This document shows, piece by piece, positions 44,388 through 52,757 of a stretch of 64,000 nucleotides of DNA (the stretch's first letter is position 1; each line of letters opens with the position of its first letter). Location: assembly GCA_964421595.1 (NCBI GenBank), contig CAYQXY010000001.1, positions 124,001 to 188,000 of the forward strand, read 5' to 3'. Source of the stretch: PXAP01 sp964421595. GTDB lineage: Bacteria > Bacteroidota > Bacteroidia > Bacteroidales > PUMT01. The notes below the pieces were generated by a model, which did not search any database, was not told the origin of the DNA, and saw only the letters and a list, made by a program, of their open reading frames with translations. Position numbers and translations under genes: made by a program.

Positions 44388-44420
44388 CAAAGTTAGTATG
44401 ATTCCGGTATAATACCCAAA
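44388..44420 (-). promoter_or_regulatory. Promoter of mutS2
   Basis: Minus-strand -7 element TAACTTTG (complement 44388-44395) and TTTG (complement 44417-44420), with a 21-base spacer. Start near 44381, leader about 13 bases. Confidence 0.6.
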
Positions 44421-44468
44421 CAGAACAATCCTGTTCACTTATCGCATTTTAAAAATTTTAATCTGTTG

Positions 44469-44500
44469 TTTGCGGCCTAACAGTAAAAGCACTACTTTTG
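44469..44500 (+). promoter_or_regulatory. Promoter of metG
   Basis: TTTG (44469-44472), a 20-base spacer and TACTTTTG (44493-44500), a full consensus match. Transcription should start near 44507, leaving a leader of about 83 bases. Confidence 0.65.
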
Positions 44501-44506
44501 TATCCG

Positions 44507-44589
44507 ATTTTCCAGATCCCGGAGAACCATCTGCTCAGGGCGTCGCCGTCCTGACTGGCCGGGCAACCAAACATCCTTAAAACCAGACA
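44507..44589 (+). promoter_or_regulatory. Structured 5' leader of metG
   Basis: Hairpin 1: cagat (44513-44517) with atctg (44529-44533). Hairpin 2: cagggcg (44536-44542) with cgtcctg (44547-44553), loop tcgc. The loop-1 sequence cccgg (44518-44522) is complementary to ccggg (44559-44563), which would close a pseudoknot. No known riboswitch class was recognised. It may control metG by sensing a methionine-related signal, but this is inference. Confidence 0.45.
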
Positions 44590-46623
44590 ATGAACGAGTT
44601 CAAGCGACATCTTATTACCTCCGCCCTGCCTTATGCAAACGGGCCTATTCATATAGGACACCTTGCCGGCGTTTATATACCTTCAGATATATATACACGT
44701 TACCTTCGCCTTCGCGGAAAAGATGTCATCCACGTATGCGGTTCAGACGAACATGGTGTGCCGATTACAATAAAGGCCAGACAAGAGGGTGTAACACCGC
44801 GTCAGATAGTTGACCGTTACCATGAAATGAATAAGTCATCTTTTGAAAAATTCGGTATAGCTTTTGATATTTATTCCCGCACATCCAACAGCATGCATTA
44901 CGAAACAGCTGCTGCAATATTCAAAGATCTTTATGACAAGGGCGAGTTTATTGAAAAGACTACTCCCCAGTATTTTGATGAAGAAGCTGGTCAGTTTCTG
45001 GCCGACCGCTATATAAAGGGCACCTGTCCTCACTGCAGCAACGAAAATGCCTATGGCGACCAGTGCGAGAAATGCGGAAGCGCCCTGAACCCAACCGATC
45101 TGATCAATCCACAATCTACTATAAGCGGATCCCGTCCGGTAATGAGGGATACCAGGCACTGGTTCCTGCCCCTTGACAAATATGAGCCATTTCTCAGAAA
45201 GTGGATACTCGAAGACAAAAAATACTGGAAAACTAATGTTTACGGGCAATGTAAATCATGGCTTGACCAGGGACTTCAGCCCCGGGCTGTAAGCCGCGAC
45301 CTGGACTGGGGTGTACCCGTACCACTCGAAGGAGCTGAGGGAAAAGTACTTTATGTCTGGTTCGATGCGCCAATAGGGTATATATCAGCAACCAGGGAGT
45401 TAACCCCGGACTGGGAAAAGTACTGGAAAGACAGCGGGACAAGGATGGTTCATTTTATAGGGAAAGATAATATCGTTTTCCATTGTATAGTTTTTCCGTC
45501 AATCTTAAATGCAGAAGGTACTTTTATATTACCTGACAATGTGCCTGCAAATGAGTTTCTGAATCTCGAGAATGATAAAATTTCCACATCCCGTAACTGG
45601 GCAGTCTGGCTGCATGAATATCTCGAAGATTTTCCGGGTAAACAGGATATATTAAGATATGTACTCTGTGCCAACGCCCCGGAGACAAAAGACAATGATT
45701 TCACCTGGAAAGATTTTCAGGCCAGGAACAACAACGAGCTGGTTGCTATTTATGGAAACTTTGTTAACCGGGCACTGGTCCTCACCCATAAATATTTTGA
45801 CGGCAAAGTACCAGGACGGGAAGAACTTACAAAGTACGATCAAAAAGTAATTTCGGAGATTCCTCTTATTCGTGCAAATCTGGAAACCAGTCTTGAGCAG
45901 TTCCGTTTCCGGGAAGCATTAAGAGAGGCCATAAACCTTGCCCGTCTTGGCAATAAATATCTGGCCGATACAGAACCCTGGAAAATTTGCAAAACTGATC
46001 CTGGCAGGGTTGGCACGATACTAAATATTGCAATACAAATAACTGCTTCGCTAAGCATTTTAACTGAGCCATTCCTTCCTGTATCAGCACAAAAATTAAG
46101 AGGATTCCTCAATACCGGCAATCTGCCCTGGGATAGTGCAGGCAACCCCGAGATTATCGCTGAGGGGCATGAGATAAACGAATGCGGATTGCTGTTTGAA
46201 AAAATAGAGGATGATGAAATAGAAAAGCAGATTAATAAACTGCTCGCCACAAAAGCAGAAAATGAAAAAACAGGCACTGTGTTGCAACAACCGGCTGCAA
46301 ATATAAATTACGAAAGCTTTGCTGCAATGGATATCCGGATTGGAACCATTATTGAAGCCGAGAGGGTGCCTAAAACCAAAAAACTACTTAAGCTGCTTAT
46401 CAATACCGGAATTGATACCCGTACCGTGGTTTCAGGCATTGCCGAATGTTTTGAACCGGAAAAAATTATCGGCAAACAAGTCTCCATACTGATCAACCTT
46501 GAACCCAGAAAGATAAGGGGCATTGAGTCACAGGGAATGATACTGATGGCAGAAGACCAGGATGGTAAACTTATATTTGTCTCCCCCGACGAGAAAACAA
46601 CCAACGGTTCAATAGTAAAGTAA
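44590..46623 (+). CDS. metG: Methionine--tRNA ligase
   Basis: 677 residues; charges tRNA-Met with methionine. The HIGH-type motif is ANGPIHIGHLAG near residues 18-29, the four cysteines of the zinc knuckle are in TCPHCSNENAYGDQCEKCGS near 145-164, and KMSKS appears in the degenerate form KISTSR near 334. A C-terminal EMAP/Trbp-like tRNA-binding domain starts near 570 (IRIGTIIEAERVPKTKKLLKL). Full length for the dimeric class. A structured leader and a good promoter lie upstream. Confidence 0.96.
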   Translation: MNEFKRHLITSALPYANGPIHIGHLAGVYIPSDIYTRYLRLRGKDVIHVCGSDEHGVPITIKARQEGVTPRQIVDRYHEMNKSSFEKFGIAFDIYSRTSNSMHYETAAAIFKDLYDKGEFIEKTTPQYFDEEAGQFLADRYIKGTCPHCSNENAYGDQCEKCGSALNPTDLINPQSTISGSRPVMRDTRHWFLPLDKYEPFLRKWILEDKKYWKTNVYGQCKSWLDQGLQPRAVSRDLDWGVPVPLEGAEGKVLYVWFDAPIGYISATRELTPDWEKYWKDSGTRMVHFIGKDNIVFHCIVFPSILNAEGTFILPDNVPANEFLNLENDKISTSRNWAVWLHEYLEDFPGKQDILRYVLCANAPETKDNDFTWKDFQARNNNELVAIYGNFVNRALVLTHKYFDGKVPGREELTKYDQKVISEIPLIRANLETSLEQFRFREALREAINLARLGNKYLADTEPWKICKTDPGRVGTILNIAIQITASLSILTEPFLPVSAQKLRGFLNTGNLPWDSAGNPEIIAEGHEINECGLLFEKIEDDEIEKQINKLLATKAENEKTGTVLQQPAANINYESFAAMDIRIGTIIEAERVPKTKKLLKLLINTGIDTRTVVSGIAECFEPEKIIGKQVSILINLEPRKIRGIESQGMILMAEDQDGKLIFVSPDEKTTNGSIVK

Positions 46624-47341
46624 ATACCAATAGCCTTGCATCCGTGATGTTTTATGTTGATGCTTCATTCTTGATGTTACCTGCAGTAAGTTTGTTAAAG
46701 TATGATTTGCTTTAATAAGGATTGATAAAGCAATCGATGGACAGTTATTTTTAGTCTTTACAGCAAATGGCAGCGCTTTTTTATTTTACTTTTTTGCCGG
46801 AGAAAAAAGTAAAAGTTTAGTGAGGTAATTTTGGGCCAGGGCTTTTTAAGGCAATAAAAAATGTTTGATGCAGAAGCTGTTTGAAACGCTCTCCCCCCGC
46901 CTAAGGAAAAAAGTTTAGTTTTTAGGCTTTTTCCGTAAGCCCTACATTTCTTTGATTTACTTTTTTGCCTGAGAAAAAAGTAAAAGTTCAGCAAAGCAAT
47001 TTTGGGCCAGGGCTTCTTACCGTACTATAACAGTTTGATGCATAAATTGATTGAAACGCTCTCCCCCCGCCTCAGGAAAAAGACGTTAAGAAAATCAAAG
47101 TTTTTTCCGTTAAGAAAACCGTTCTGTCTGAGCGCAGCGAGTTAACGGTTTTTAGGAAAAAGGTTTGGTTTTTAGGCTTTTTCCGTAAGCGCGGCATTTT
47201 TTGTAACTTTTTTTTGCTGCAGAAAAAAAGTTAAAGAAAAAAGTAGAATGCTCTCAATTTAAAGAAAAAAATTGATTCATAAGCCTTCTCTTTTTTGATT
47301 ACTTTTCAAAAAGTAATAGCCCCTGCGGCTTGAGCAGAAAG
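46624..47341. other. 718-base intergenic region carrying repeat copy B
   Basis: The first 160 bases show nothing recognisable. The rest is tandem and inverted repeat sequence listed separately (46786-47343). No gene is visible, and open frames here run through repeats. Confidence 0.5.
46786..47076. repeat. Tandem 171-base repeat units in copy B
   Basis: Two units share acttttttgcc(g/t)gagaaaaaagtaaaagtt, ttttgggccagggctt (from 46829 and 47000) and gaaacgctctccccccgcct(a/c)agg; the period is 171 bases. The second unit runs into the inverted copy of repeat A. Confidence 0.75.
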
Positions 47342-47343
47342 TT
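47068..47343. repeat. Intergenic repeat, copy B (inverted relative to copy A)
   Basis: 47110-47155 equals the reverse complement of 37685-37730 with only two differences in 46 bases, and similarity continues on both sides (ctgcagaaaaaaagttaaag; cgcctcagg). An 80-base insertion (about 47237-47316) interrupts it before gcccctgcggcttgagcag. The hairpin (47115-47123 with 47144-47152) is preserved. Confidence 0.8.
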
Positions 47344-48406
47344 AGATGCTAAGCATCCAAACCCCCTTATTCCCCTCCTGAGCCCTCAGTTTACGAAGCA
47401 TTTGCAGTGCCTCACGGCTGTCTTCAGAAGAAAAAATAGTAACACGGAACATACCTTTTTCAGATTCGAAAACCTCGCAGTTATAGCCTTCAGTCTCCAG
47501 GCTGTCACGAAGTACCATGGCATTTTTCATGCTTCTGAAGCTTCCTGCAACGAGATAATGTGATGGCGATATCTGTTGCGGAACGGGCTGTACTGAAGGA
47601 GTGACAATGTCAGGCTCGGCAGTTTCGACAGTTGTTTCCACTGATTCTTCCGGCACCCTTTCTGCAATACTTTTTTCTTCATACATCAGGGCGTTTTTCA
47701 GGGTGGTCATCTCGCTAAGACTTTCTGCAACCGGCGAATCCTGAATAATGATCCTGTCATTTGCCGGGCTTGATTTGACTGCAGAATCTACAACAACGGT
47801 AAAGGGATTAAGTGAAGAAAGCTCAAAACTGAACTCCCTGATAACATCTGTATTCATTGCACCCCAGGTCATTGCAGCGATAAGGGGTATACCAATGGCG
47901 GCATACCGGAGCATCTTTCTGAATCCTGCACGAATCTCTGTATGATCATTCTGACGGTGGAGTTTCCTCTTTCTTGCCGATTCAGTAACTGCGAGAGCAG
48001 GGAACCGGAAATATGACAGTCCATAAGCATCAGTCATAAAATTTGCAGACGGATCAGGATCAAACTGAAGATTATGGTGCCTGTCGGCCGAAAACTGTCC
48101 AATCCCTTCAAAGGAAACTGACCTGCCGGCTTCAAGTCGACCTGCTACCTCTTTGGCAAAAGCTTCTGTGAGTTTTTTTGCATCGACATAATTCAGTGCC
48201 AGTCGCGCCGAAAGATAGCTGATCAGCAATCCGTCATTATGGTCCAGCATGGCATTGAATCCGACCTCTCTGCAAGGCGGATGAAAACTGTTGGAGGCGC
48301 CGTCAATCCGGGCAGGGCGCTCATTAGTCACGAAGCCTCCGAAGCCTGGCACAATTACGCAGTCATGATGATATAACAGATCTCTTATGTGTTGTACAAG
48401 TTCCAA
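47342..48406 (-). CDS. HU-CCDC81 and SPOR domain membrane protein
   Basis: 354 residues. Two HU-like (CCDC81-type) domains occupy about residues 1-130: LYHHDCVIVPGFGGFVTNERPA, then FEGIGQFSADRHHNLQFDPD. A transmembrane helix lies near 172-190 (YAAIGIPLIAAMTWGAM), and the C-terminal SPOR domain (about 280-354, HYLVAGSFRSMKNAMVLRDSL) binds denuded peptidoglycan. This architecture is typical of Bacteroidota and suggests a cell-envelope or division role. The start is a TTG at 48404-48406; no ATG is available. Confidence 0.9.
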   Translation of the reverse strand: MELVQHIRDLLYHHDCVIVPGFGGFVTNERPARIDGASNSFHPPCREVGFNAMLDHNDGLLISYLSARLALNYVDAKKLTEAFAKEVAGRLEAGRSVSFEGIGQFSADRHHNLQFDPDPSANFMTDAYGLSYFRFPALAVTESARKRKLHRQNDHTEIRAGFRKMLRYAAIGIPLIAAMTWGAMNTDVIREFSFELSSLNPFTVVVDSAVKSSPANDRIIIQDSPVAESLSEMTTLKNALMYEEKSIAERVPEESVETTVETAEPDIVTPSVQPVPQQISPSHYLVAGSFRSMKNAMVLRDSLETEGYNCEVFESEKGMFRVTIFSSEDSREALQMLRKLRAQEGNKGVWMLSI

Positions 48407-48554
48407 TACTTTGAAGATTTAAAAATGAATAATCAGGAAATATAATAAAAAATTCCAATATCTGCATTACGGCAAGGTAAATCTGACACCTTCCATACCT
48501 TTCACAAAAGTAAATAATTATAACCGGATATGCTTTAACATAAGTCATTTTTTT

Positions 48555-48562
48555 TAACTTTG
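48555..48562 (+). promoter_or_regulatory. -7 element of the nucleotide-sugar cluster promoter
   Basis: TAACTTTG is an exact TAnnTTTG match 31 bases upstream of the aminotransferase ATG. No clear TTG at -33. Confidence 0.4.
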
Positions 48563-48592
48563 CTTCCTGCTTAGCAACCGCTTTAATTGATT

Positions 48593-49726
48593 ATGAAAAA
48601 TATACAGATGGTCGACCTTCTGGGTCAGCACACCAGGATCAGGAAAGAGATCGACTCTGCCATGTCAAGGGTGATAGAGTCTTCTGCTTTTATTAACGGA
48701 CCTGAGGTATCGGCCTTTCAGAAAAATCTCGAAAAATATTCAGGTGCTTCCCATGCCATAACATGCGGTAATGGCACCGATGCGCTTCAGATAGCCTTAA
48801 TGGCACTCGGACTGGAGCCCGGCGACGAGATCATAACAACTCCGTTTACTTTTATTGCTACTGTTGAGGCAATTGCATTACTCGGACTAAAGCCAGTCTT
48901 TGCAGATGCCTGTGGGCGATGCTTCAACATAGACACTTCCCAGATCGAAAAACTAATAACAAAAAAAACCAGGGTTATCCTTCCTGTTCATCTCTATGGA
49001 CAGTGCTCCAATATGGAATCGGTTATGAAAATTGCTGCCATGCATAACCTTTATGTGGTGGAAGATGCCGCCCAGGCCCTTGGCAGTGAGTACACTTTTG
49101 CCGACGGTAAGGTAAAGAAGGCAGGTACCATTGGAACAATAGGCTGTACAAGTTTTTTCCCATCAAAAAATCTGGGATGTTTTGGCGATGGAGGGGCCAT
49201 ATTTACCGACAACCCTGATCTGGCTCAAAAGATGAGTACTATAACCCACCATGGCTCAAAGGTAAAATATTACCATGACAGTATCGGCTTGAACTCAAGA
49301 CTGGATACAATTCAGGCAGCCGTACTTGATGTCAAGCTTAAATATCTTGATAGATACAACCAGTCAAGGGCAAAAGCAGCAAAATTTTATGACGATGCTC
49401 TCTCAGGCATTGACAGGCTTAAATTGCCAAAAAGGATGAAGGGTTCAACCCATATTTTCCATACCTACACCCTGAGACTGGATCCGGCCGAAAGGGATAC
49501 ATTCCGTGATTACCTGAAAAACCGCGGGATTCCCACCATGATTTACTATCCGGTGCCAATGCACCTGCAAAATGCATACTCAGGGTACGGTTATAAACCA
49601 GGTGATATGCCTGTATCAGAAGAGCTTTGTACTTCAGTCCTTTCCATTCCGATGCATACGGAACTTACCCATGAACAACTGGACTATATTTGTGATACTA
49701 TTCACAGTTTCTTTAAAAATTCCTGA
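48593..49726 (+). CDS. DegT/DnrJ/EryC1/StrS sugar aminotransferase (WbpE-like)
   Basis: 377 residues from the ATG at 48593. A PLP enzyme that aminates a keto-sugar nucleotide. The cofactor lysine lies in FFPSKNLGCFGDGG near residue 186; the substrate/PLP stretches GNGTDALQIAL near 60 and EDAAQALGSE near 158 are typical. Given its neighbours it probably transfers an amino group to C3 of a UDP-3-keto-GlcNAcA, the WbpE reaction. It is followed 1 base later by the acetyltransferase gene. Confidence 0.9.
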   Translation: MKNIQMVDLLGQHTRIRKEIDSAMSRVIESSAFINGPEVSAFQKNLEKYSGASHAITCGNGTDALQIALMALGLEPGDEIITTPFTFIATVEAIALLGLKPVFADACGRCFNIDTSQIEKLITKKTRVILPVHLYGQCSNMESVMKIAAMHNLYVVEDAAQALGSEYTFADGKVKKAGTIGTIGCTSFFPSKNLGCFGDGGAIFTDNPDLAQKMSTITHHGSKVKYYHDSIGLNSRLDTIQAAVLDVKLKYLDRYNQSRAKAAKFYDDALSGIDRLKLPKRMKGSTHIFHTYTLRLDPAERDTFRDYLKNRGIPTMIYYPVPMHLQNAYSGYGYKPGDMPVSEELCTSVLSIPMHTELTHEQLDYICDTIHSFFKNS

Positions 49727-49727
49727 A

Positions 49728-50315
49728 ATGGCTGATGAGAAAAAGAACTACCAGGCTCATGAAACTGCGGTAATCGACGAAGATTGCATTATAGGTGATG
49801 GAACGCACATATGGCATTTTTCCCATATTATGACCGGAAGCACAATCGGAAACAATTGCAACCTTGGACAAAATGTTGTTGTTTCTCCAGGTGTAGTGCT
49901 TGGAAATAACGTTAAGGTTCAGAATAATGTATCTATCTATACAGGTGTGATCTGTCATGACGATGTGTTTCTGGGACCGTCAATGGTATTTACCAATGTG
50001 ATAAATCCACGAAGCGCCATTGCCAGAAAAGAAGAGTACCTTGAAACAATAGTAGAAAAAGGAGCAAGTATCGGTGCCAATGCAACCATTATTTGTGGTA
50101 ATAAAATAGGCGCCTTCGCATTTATTGGTGCCGGGGCAGTAATTACCAAGGAGGTAAAACCATATGCGCTGATGGTTGGAAACCCCGCGCGCCAGTCGGG
50201 ATGGATAAGTGAATACGGGCACAGGCTTAAATTTGATGATGACGGGATGGCAATGTGTCCTGAAAGCGGTGAAAAATACAGGCTGTTAAAAGAGAGTGTT
50301 GTCAAGATAAGCTGA
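49728..50315 (+). CDS. Hexapeptide N-acetyltransferase (WbpD-like)
   Basis: 195 residues from ATG 49728. Left-handed beta-helix of hexapeptide repeats: AVIDEDCIIGDGTHIWHFSHIM, STIGNNCNLGQNVVVSPGVVLGNNVKVQNNVSIYTGV. It ends NPARQSGWISEYGHRL, as in WbpD/WlbB, which acetylates the 3-amino group of UDP-GlcNAc3NA using acetyl-CoA. Order in the cluster supports this. The open frame extends back into the aminotransferase but the ATG just after that stop is the sensible start. Confidence 0.9.
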   Translation: MADEKKNYQAHETAVIDEDCIIGDGTHIWHFSHIMTGSTIGNNCNLGQNVVVSPGVVLGNNVKVQNNVSIYTGVICHDDVFLGPSMVFTNVINPRSAIARKEEYLETIVEKGASIGANATIICGNKIGAFAFIGAGAVITKEVKPYALMVGNPARQSGWISEYGHRLKFDDDGMAMCPESGEKYRLLKESVVKIS

Positions 50316-50363
50316 CAGATCACAATAAAAGTAAATGAACCAGAAAAAATTAAAGGTAATAAT

Positions 50364-51323
50364 ATGTCTGAACCACAAAAAAGTTTTGCACTTATAGGTG
50401 TAGCCGGTTATATTGCAGTCAGGCACCTTCAGGCAATTAAGGAGACCGGACACAAACTGCTGGCCACCCTCGATCCTTTTGACAGTGTTGGCCGCATGGA
50501 CAGTTACTTTCCTGAAGCAGATTTCTTTGTGGAATTTGAAAGATTTGACCGTCATATAGATAAACTGAAGAGGGTTGGCACCAGGATTGATTACGTGAGT
50601 ATATGCTCTCCCAATTACCTGCATGATTCACATATCAGGTTTGCACTTCGCCAGGGAGCTGATGCCATCTGTGAAAAGCCCCTTGTGCTTAATCCATGGA
50701 ACCTTGATGCGCTGGCCGAGATAGAATCAGAAACCGGAAAGAAGATATATAATATCCTTCAGCTCAGACTTCATAATTCAATCATAGCCCTTAAGAAAAA
50801 AATTGATGAAGGTCCTGAAGATAAGGTTTATGACATTGATCTTTCTTATATTACCAGCCGCGGTCACTGGTACCATATTTCCTGGAAGGGCGACATACAG
50901 AAATCAGGTGGGGTGGCAACCAACATCGGAGTACATTTTTTTGACATGCTCACCTGGATATTCGGTCCGGTTGTTGAAAATATAGTTCATATATCAGACA
51001 AACATCGATCTGCAGGATTTCTGAGACTTGAAAAAGCTCGTGTAAGATGGTTACTCAGCATAGATTACAATGATCTGCCAGCCCCTGTAAAAAGAAAGAA
51101 TCAGGGCACGTACAGATCAATTACGATAGATAATGAAGAGATTGAGTTTAGTGACGGTTTTACAGAACTACATACAAAAACATACACCAATATACTCGAC
51201 GGGAATGGGTTCGGGCTTGAAGAGGCAAGGAAGTCAATAGAGACGGTTTTCAGCATTAGGAATGCACAGCCTGTGGGTCTGAAAGGCGAGTATCATCCAA
51301 TATTAAAGGATATTTCAAAGTAG
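50364..51323 (+). CDS. UDP-N-acetylglucosaminuronate 3-dehydrogenase (WbpB-like, Gfo/Idh/MocA)
   Basis: 319 residues. The Rossmann region FALIGVAGYIAVRHLQAI starts at residue 8; CEKPLVLNP near 109 contains the EKP lysine motif; and GGVATNIGVHFFDMLTWIFG near 182-201 forms the catalytic His region. WbpB/WlbA oxidises the 3-OH of UDP-GlcNAcA, passing electrons to 2-oxoglutarate. Lies between the acetyltransferase and the 6-dehydrogenase. Confidence 0.88.
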   Translation: MSEPQKSFALIGVAGYIAVRHLQAIKETGHKLLATLDPFDSVGRMDSYFPEADFFVEFERFDRHIDKLKRVGTRIDYVSICSPNYLHDSHIRFALRQGADAICEKPLVLNPWNLDALAEIESETGKKIYNILQLRLHNSIIALKKKIDEGPEDKVYDIDLSYITSRGHWYHISWKGDIQKSGGVATNIGVHFFDMLTWIFGPVVENIVHISDKHRSAGFLRLEKARVRWLLSIDYNDLPAPVKRKNQGTYRSITIDNEEIEFSDGFTELHTKTYTNILDGNGFGLEEARKSIETVFSIRNAQPVGLKGEYHPILKDISK

Positions 51324-51425
51324 CCTGGTTAACTAAAATTGAACAAGGCTCTGACATTGTTCTTTATTAAACAATAAAAACAGTTAGAATTCTTAATTAA
51401 TTATTCATAATTCATAATTATAAAG

Positions 51426-52730
51426 ATGTACGAGCAACTTATCAGAAAGGAAAAAAAGATATCCTTAGTCGGACTAGGTTATGTTGGACTGCCCATTGCA
51501 CTGGAATTTGCAAAAAAGGTCTCCGTTATTGGTTTTGACATCAAGCCAGAACGTGTTGAAATGATGAAGCAGAAAATAGATCCCAGCCGGGAACTTGATG
51601 CCAGCGCTTTTGACGATTGTGATATTCTTTTTACTGCCGATCCTGACGATCTTCGTCAGGCCGACTTCCATATCATTGCAGTGCCGACTCCGATTGACGA
51701 CCATAATCTGCCCGATCTTACCCCTGTTCTCAGTGCCTCGGAAACCGTGGGAAAGATCCTGAAAAAAGGAGATTATGTTATTTACGAGTCAACGGTCTAC
51801 CCGGGATGTACTGAAGAGGACTGTATCCCTTTGCTTGAGAAGTTTAGCGGATTAAAGTTTGTAACTGATTTTAAGGTGGGTTTTTCACCCGAAAGGATAA
51901 ACCCCGGCGACAAGGAGCATACACTGACAAAGATCGTGAAGGTAGTGTCGGGTTGCGACGATGAATCGCTCGAAAATATAGCAAAGATCTATGAAATGAT
52001 AATTGAAGCAGGAGTTCACCGTGCAAGTTCAATTAAGGTTGCCGAAGCTGCAAAGATCATTGAAAATACACAGAGGGACCTCAACATAGCCTTTATGAAT
52101 GAACTTTCGATGATATTCAACAGAATGGATATCAATACTCACGAGGTACTTGAGGCAGCGGGCACTAAGTGGAACTTCCTCAGATTCTTTCCCGGACTGG
52201 TTGGTGGCCACTGTATAGGAGTAGATCCGTACTATCTGACCTATAAGGCTAAAGAGTTCGGCTACCATGCGCAGATCATAAATGCCGGCCGGTATATTAA
52301 TGACTCAATGGGTAGATATGTTGCAAGGCAGACCGTTAAACGGATAATTGCGCTTGATAAAAACATCAAGGATGCACGGGTACTGATCATGGGAATTACC
52401 TTTAAGGAGAATGTCAGTGATATCAGGAATTCAAAGGTTGTCGATGTTTACAATGAGCTGACCACATACGGCATAAAGGAAATTGACCTGGTTGACCCTT
52501 ATGCATCTCCCGATGAGATACGTGAAGAATATGGCATTGATGTAAAAGATAATATTGGAAATAACTACGATGCGATAATAGTGGCAGTCAATCATGATGA
52601 ATACCTTAACTATACTGTTGATGATTTCAGAAAAATGAGTAACGGAACTGCCGTACTGACGGATGTTAAAAGTATATACAGAAAATTATTTACCCCACAG
52701 CAGGATGGTATATGCTACTGGAGCCTTTAA
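51426..52730 (+). CDS. UDP-N-acetylhexosamine 6-dehydrogenase (WbpA/WbpO/TviB-like)
   Basis: 434 residues of the UDP-glucose/GDP-mannose dehydrogenase family. NAD-binding ISLVGLGYVGLPIALEFAKK starts near residue 12; the catalytic cysteine is in GGHCIGVDPYYL near 261; FSPERINPGDKEHTL and EAAKIIENTQRDLNIAF are typical of TviB/WbpO and related UDP-HexNAc dehydrogenases. It would make UDP-N-acetylhexosaminuronate, the entry substrate for the 3-dehydrogenase upstream. The exact hexosamine (GlcNAc or GalNAc) cannot be read from sequence. Confidence 0.9.
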   Translation: MYEQLIRKEKKISLVGLGYVGLPIALEFAKKVSVIGFDIKPERVEMMKQKIDPSRELDASAFDDCDILFTADPDDLRQADFHIIAVPTPIDDHNLPDLTPVLSASETVGKILKKGDYVIYESTVYPGCTEEDCIPLLEKFSGLKFVTDFKVGFSPERINPGDKEHTLTKIVKVVSGCDDESLENIAKIYEMIIEAGVHRASSIKVAEAAKIIENTQRDLNIAFMNELSMIFNRMDINTHEVLEAAGTKWNFLRFFPGLVGGHCIGVDPYYLTYKAKEFGYHAQIINAGRYINDSMGRYVARQTVKRIIALDKNIKDARVLIMGITFKENVSDIRNSKVVDVYNELTTYGIKEIDLVDPYASPDEIREEYGIDVKDNIGNNYDAIIVAVNHDEYLNYTVDDFRKMSNGTAVLTDVKSIYRKLFTPQQDGICYWSL

Positions 52731-52757
52731 AAAAAGGGGCTTCGAAAATTGAACATT

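Noticed and set aside
44507..44589. SAM-I riboswitch because of ggccgggcaacc
   Set aside because: The short similarity to the SAM-I segment is not backed by the rest of the four-way junction or kink-turn; the leader is too short.
46758..46994. 78-codon frame on the minus strand
   Set aside because: It is a reading of the tandem repeat (the same FYFFLRQKSK phrase appears twice) and is not a gene.
49572..49727. N-terminal extension of the hexapeptide acetyltransferase
   Set aside because: It lies wholly within the preceding aminotransferase in another frame; the ATG after that stop gives the normal protein.
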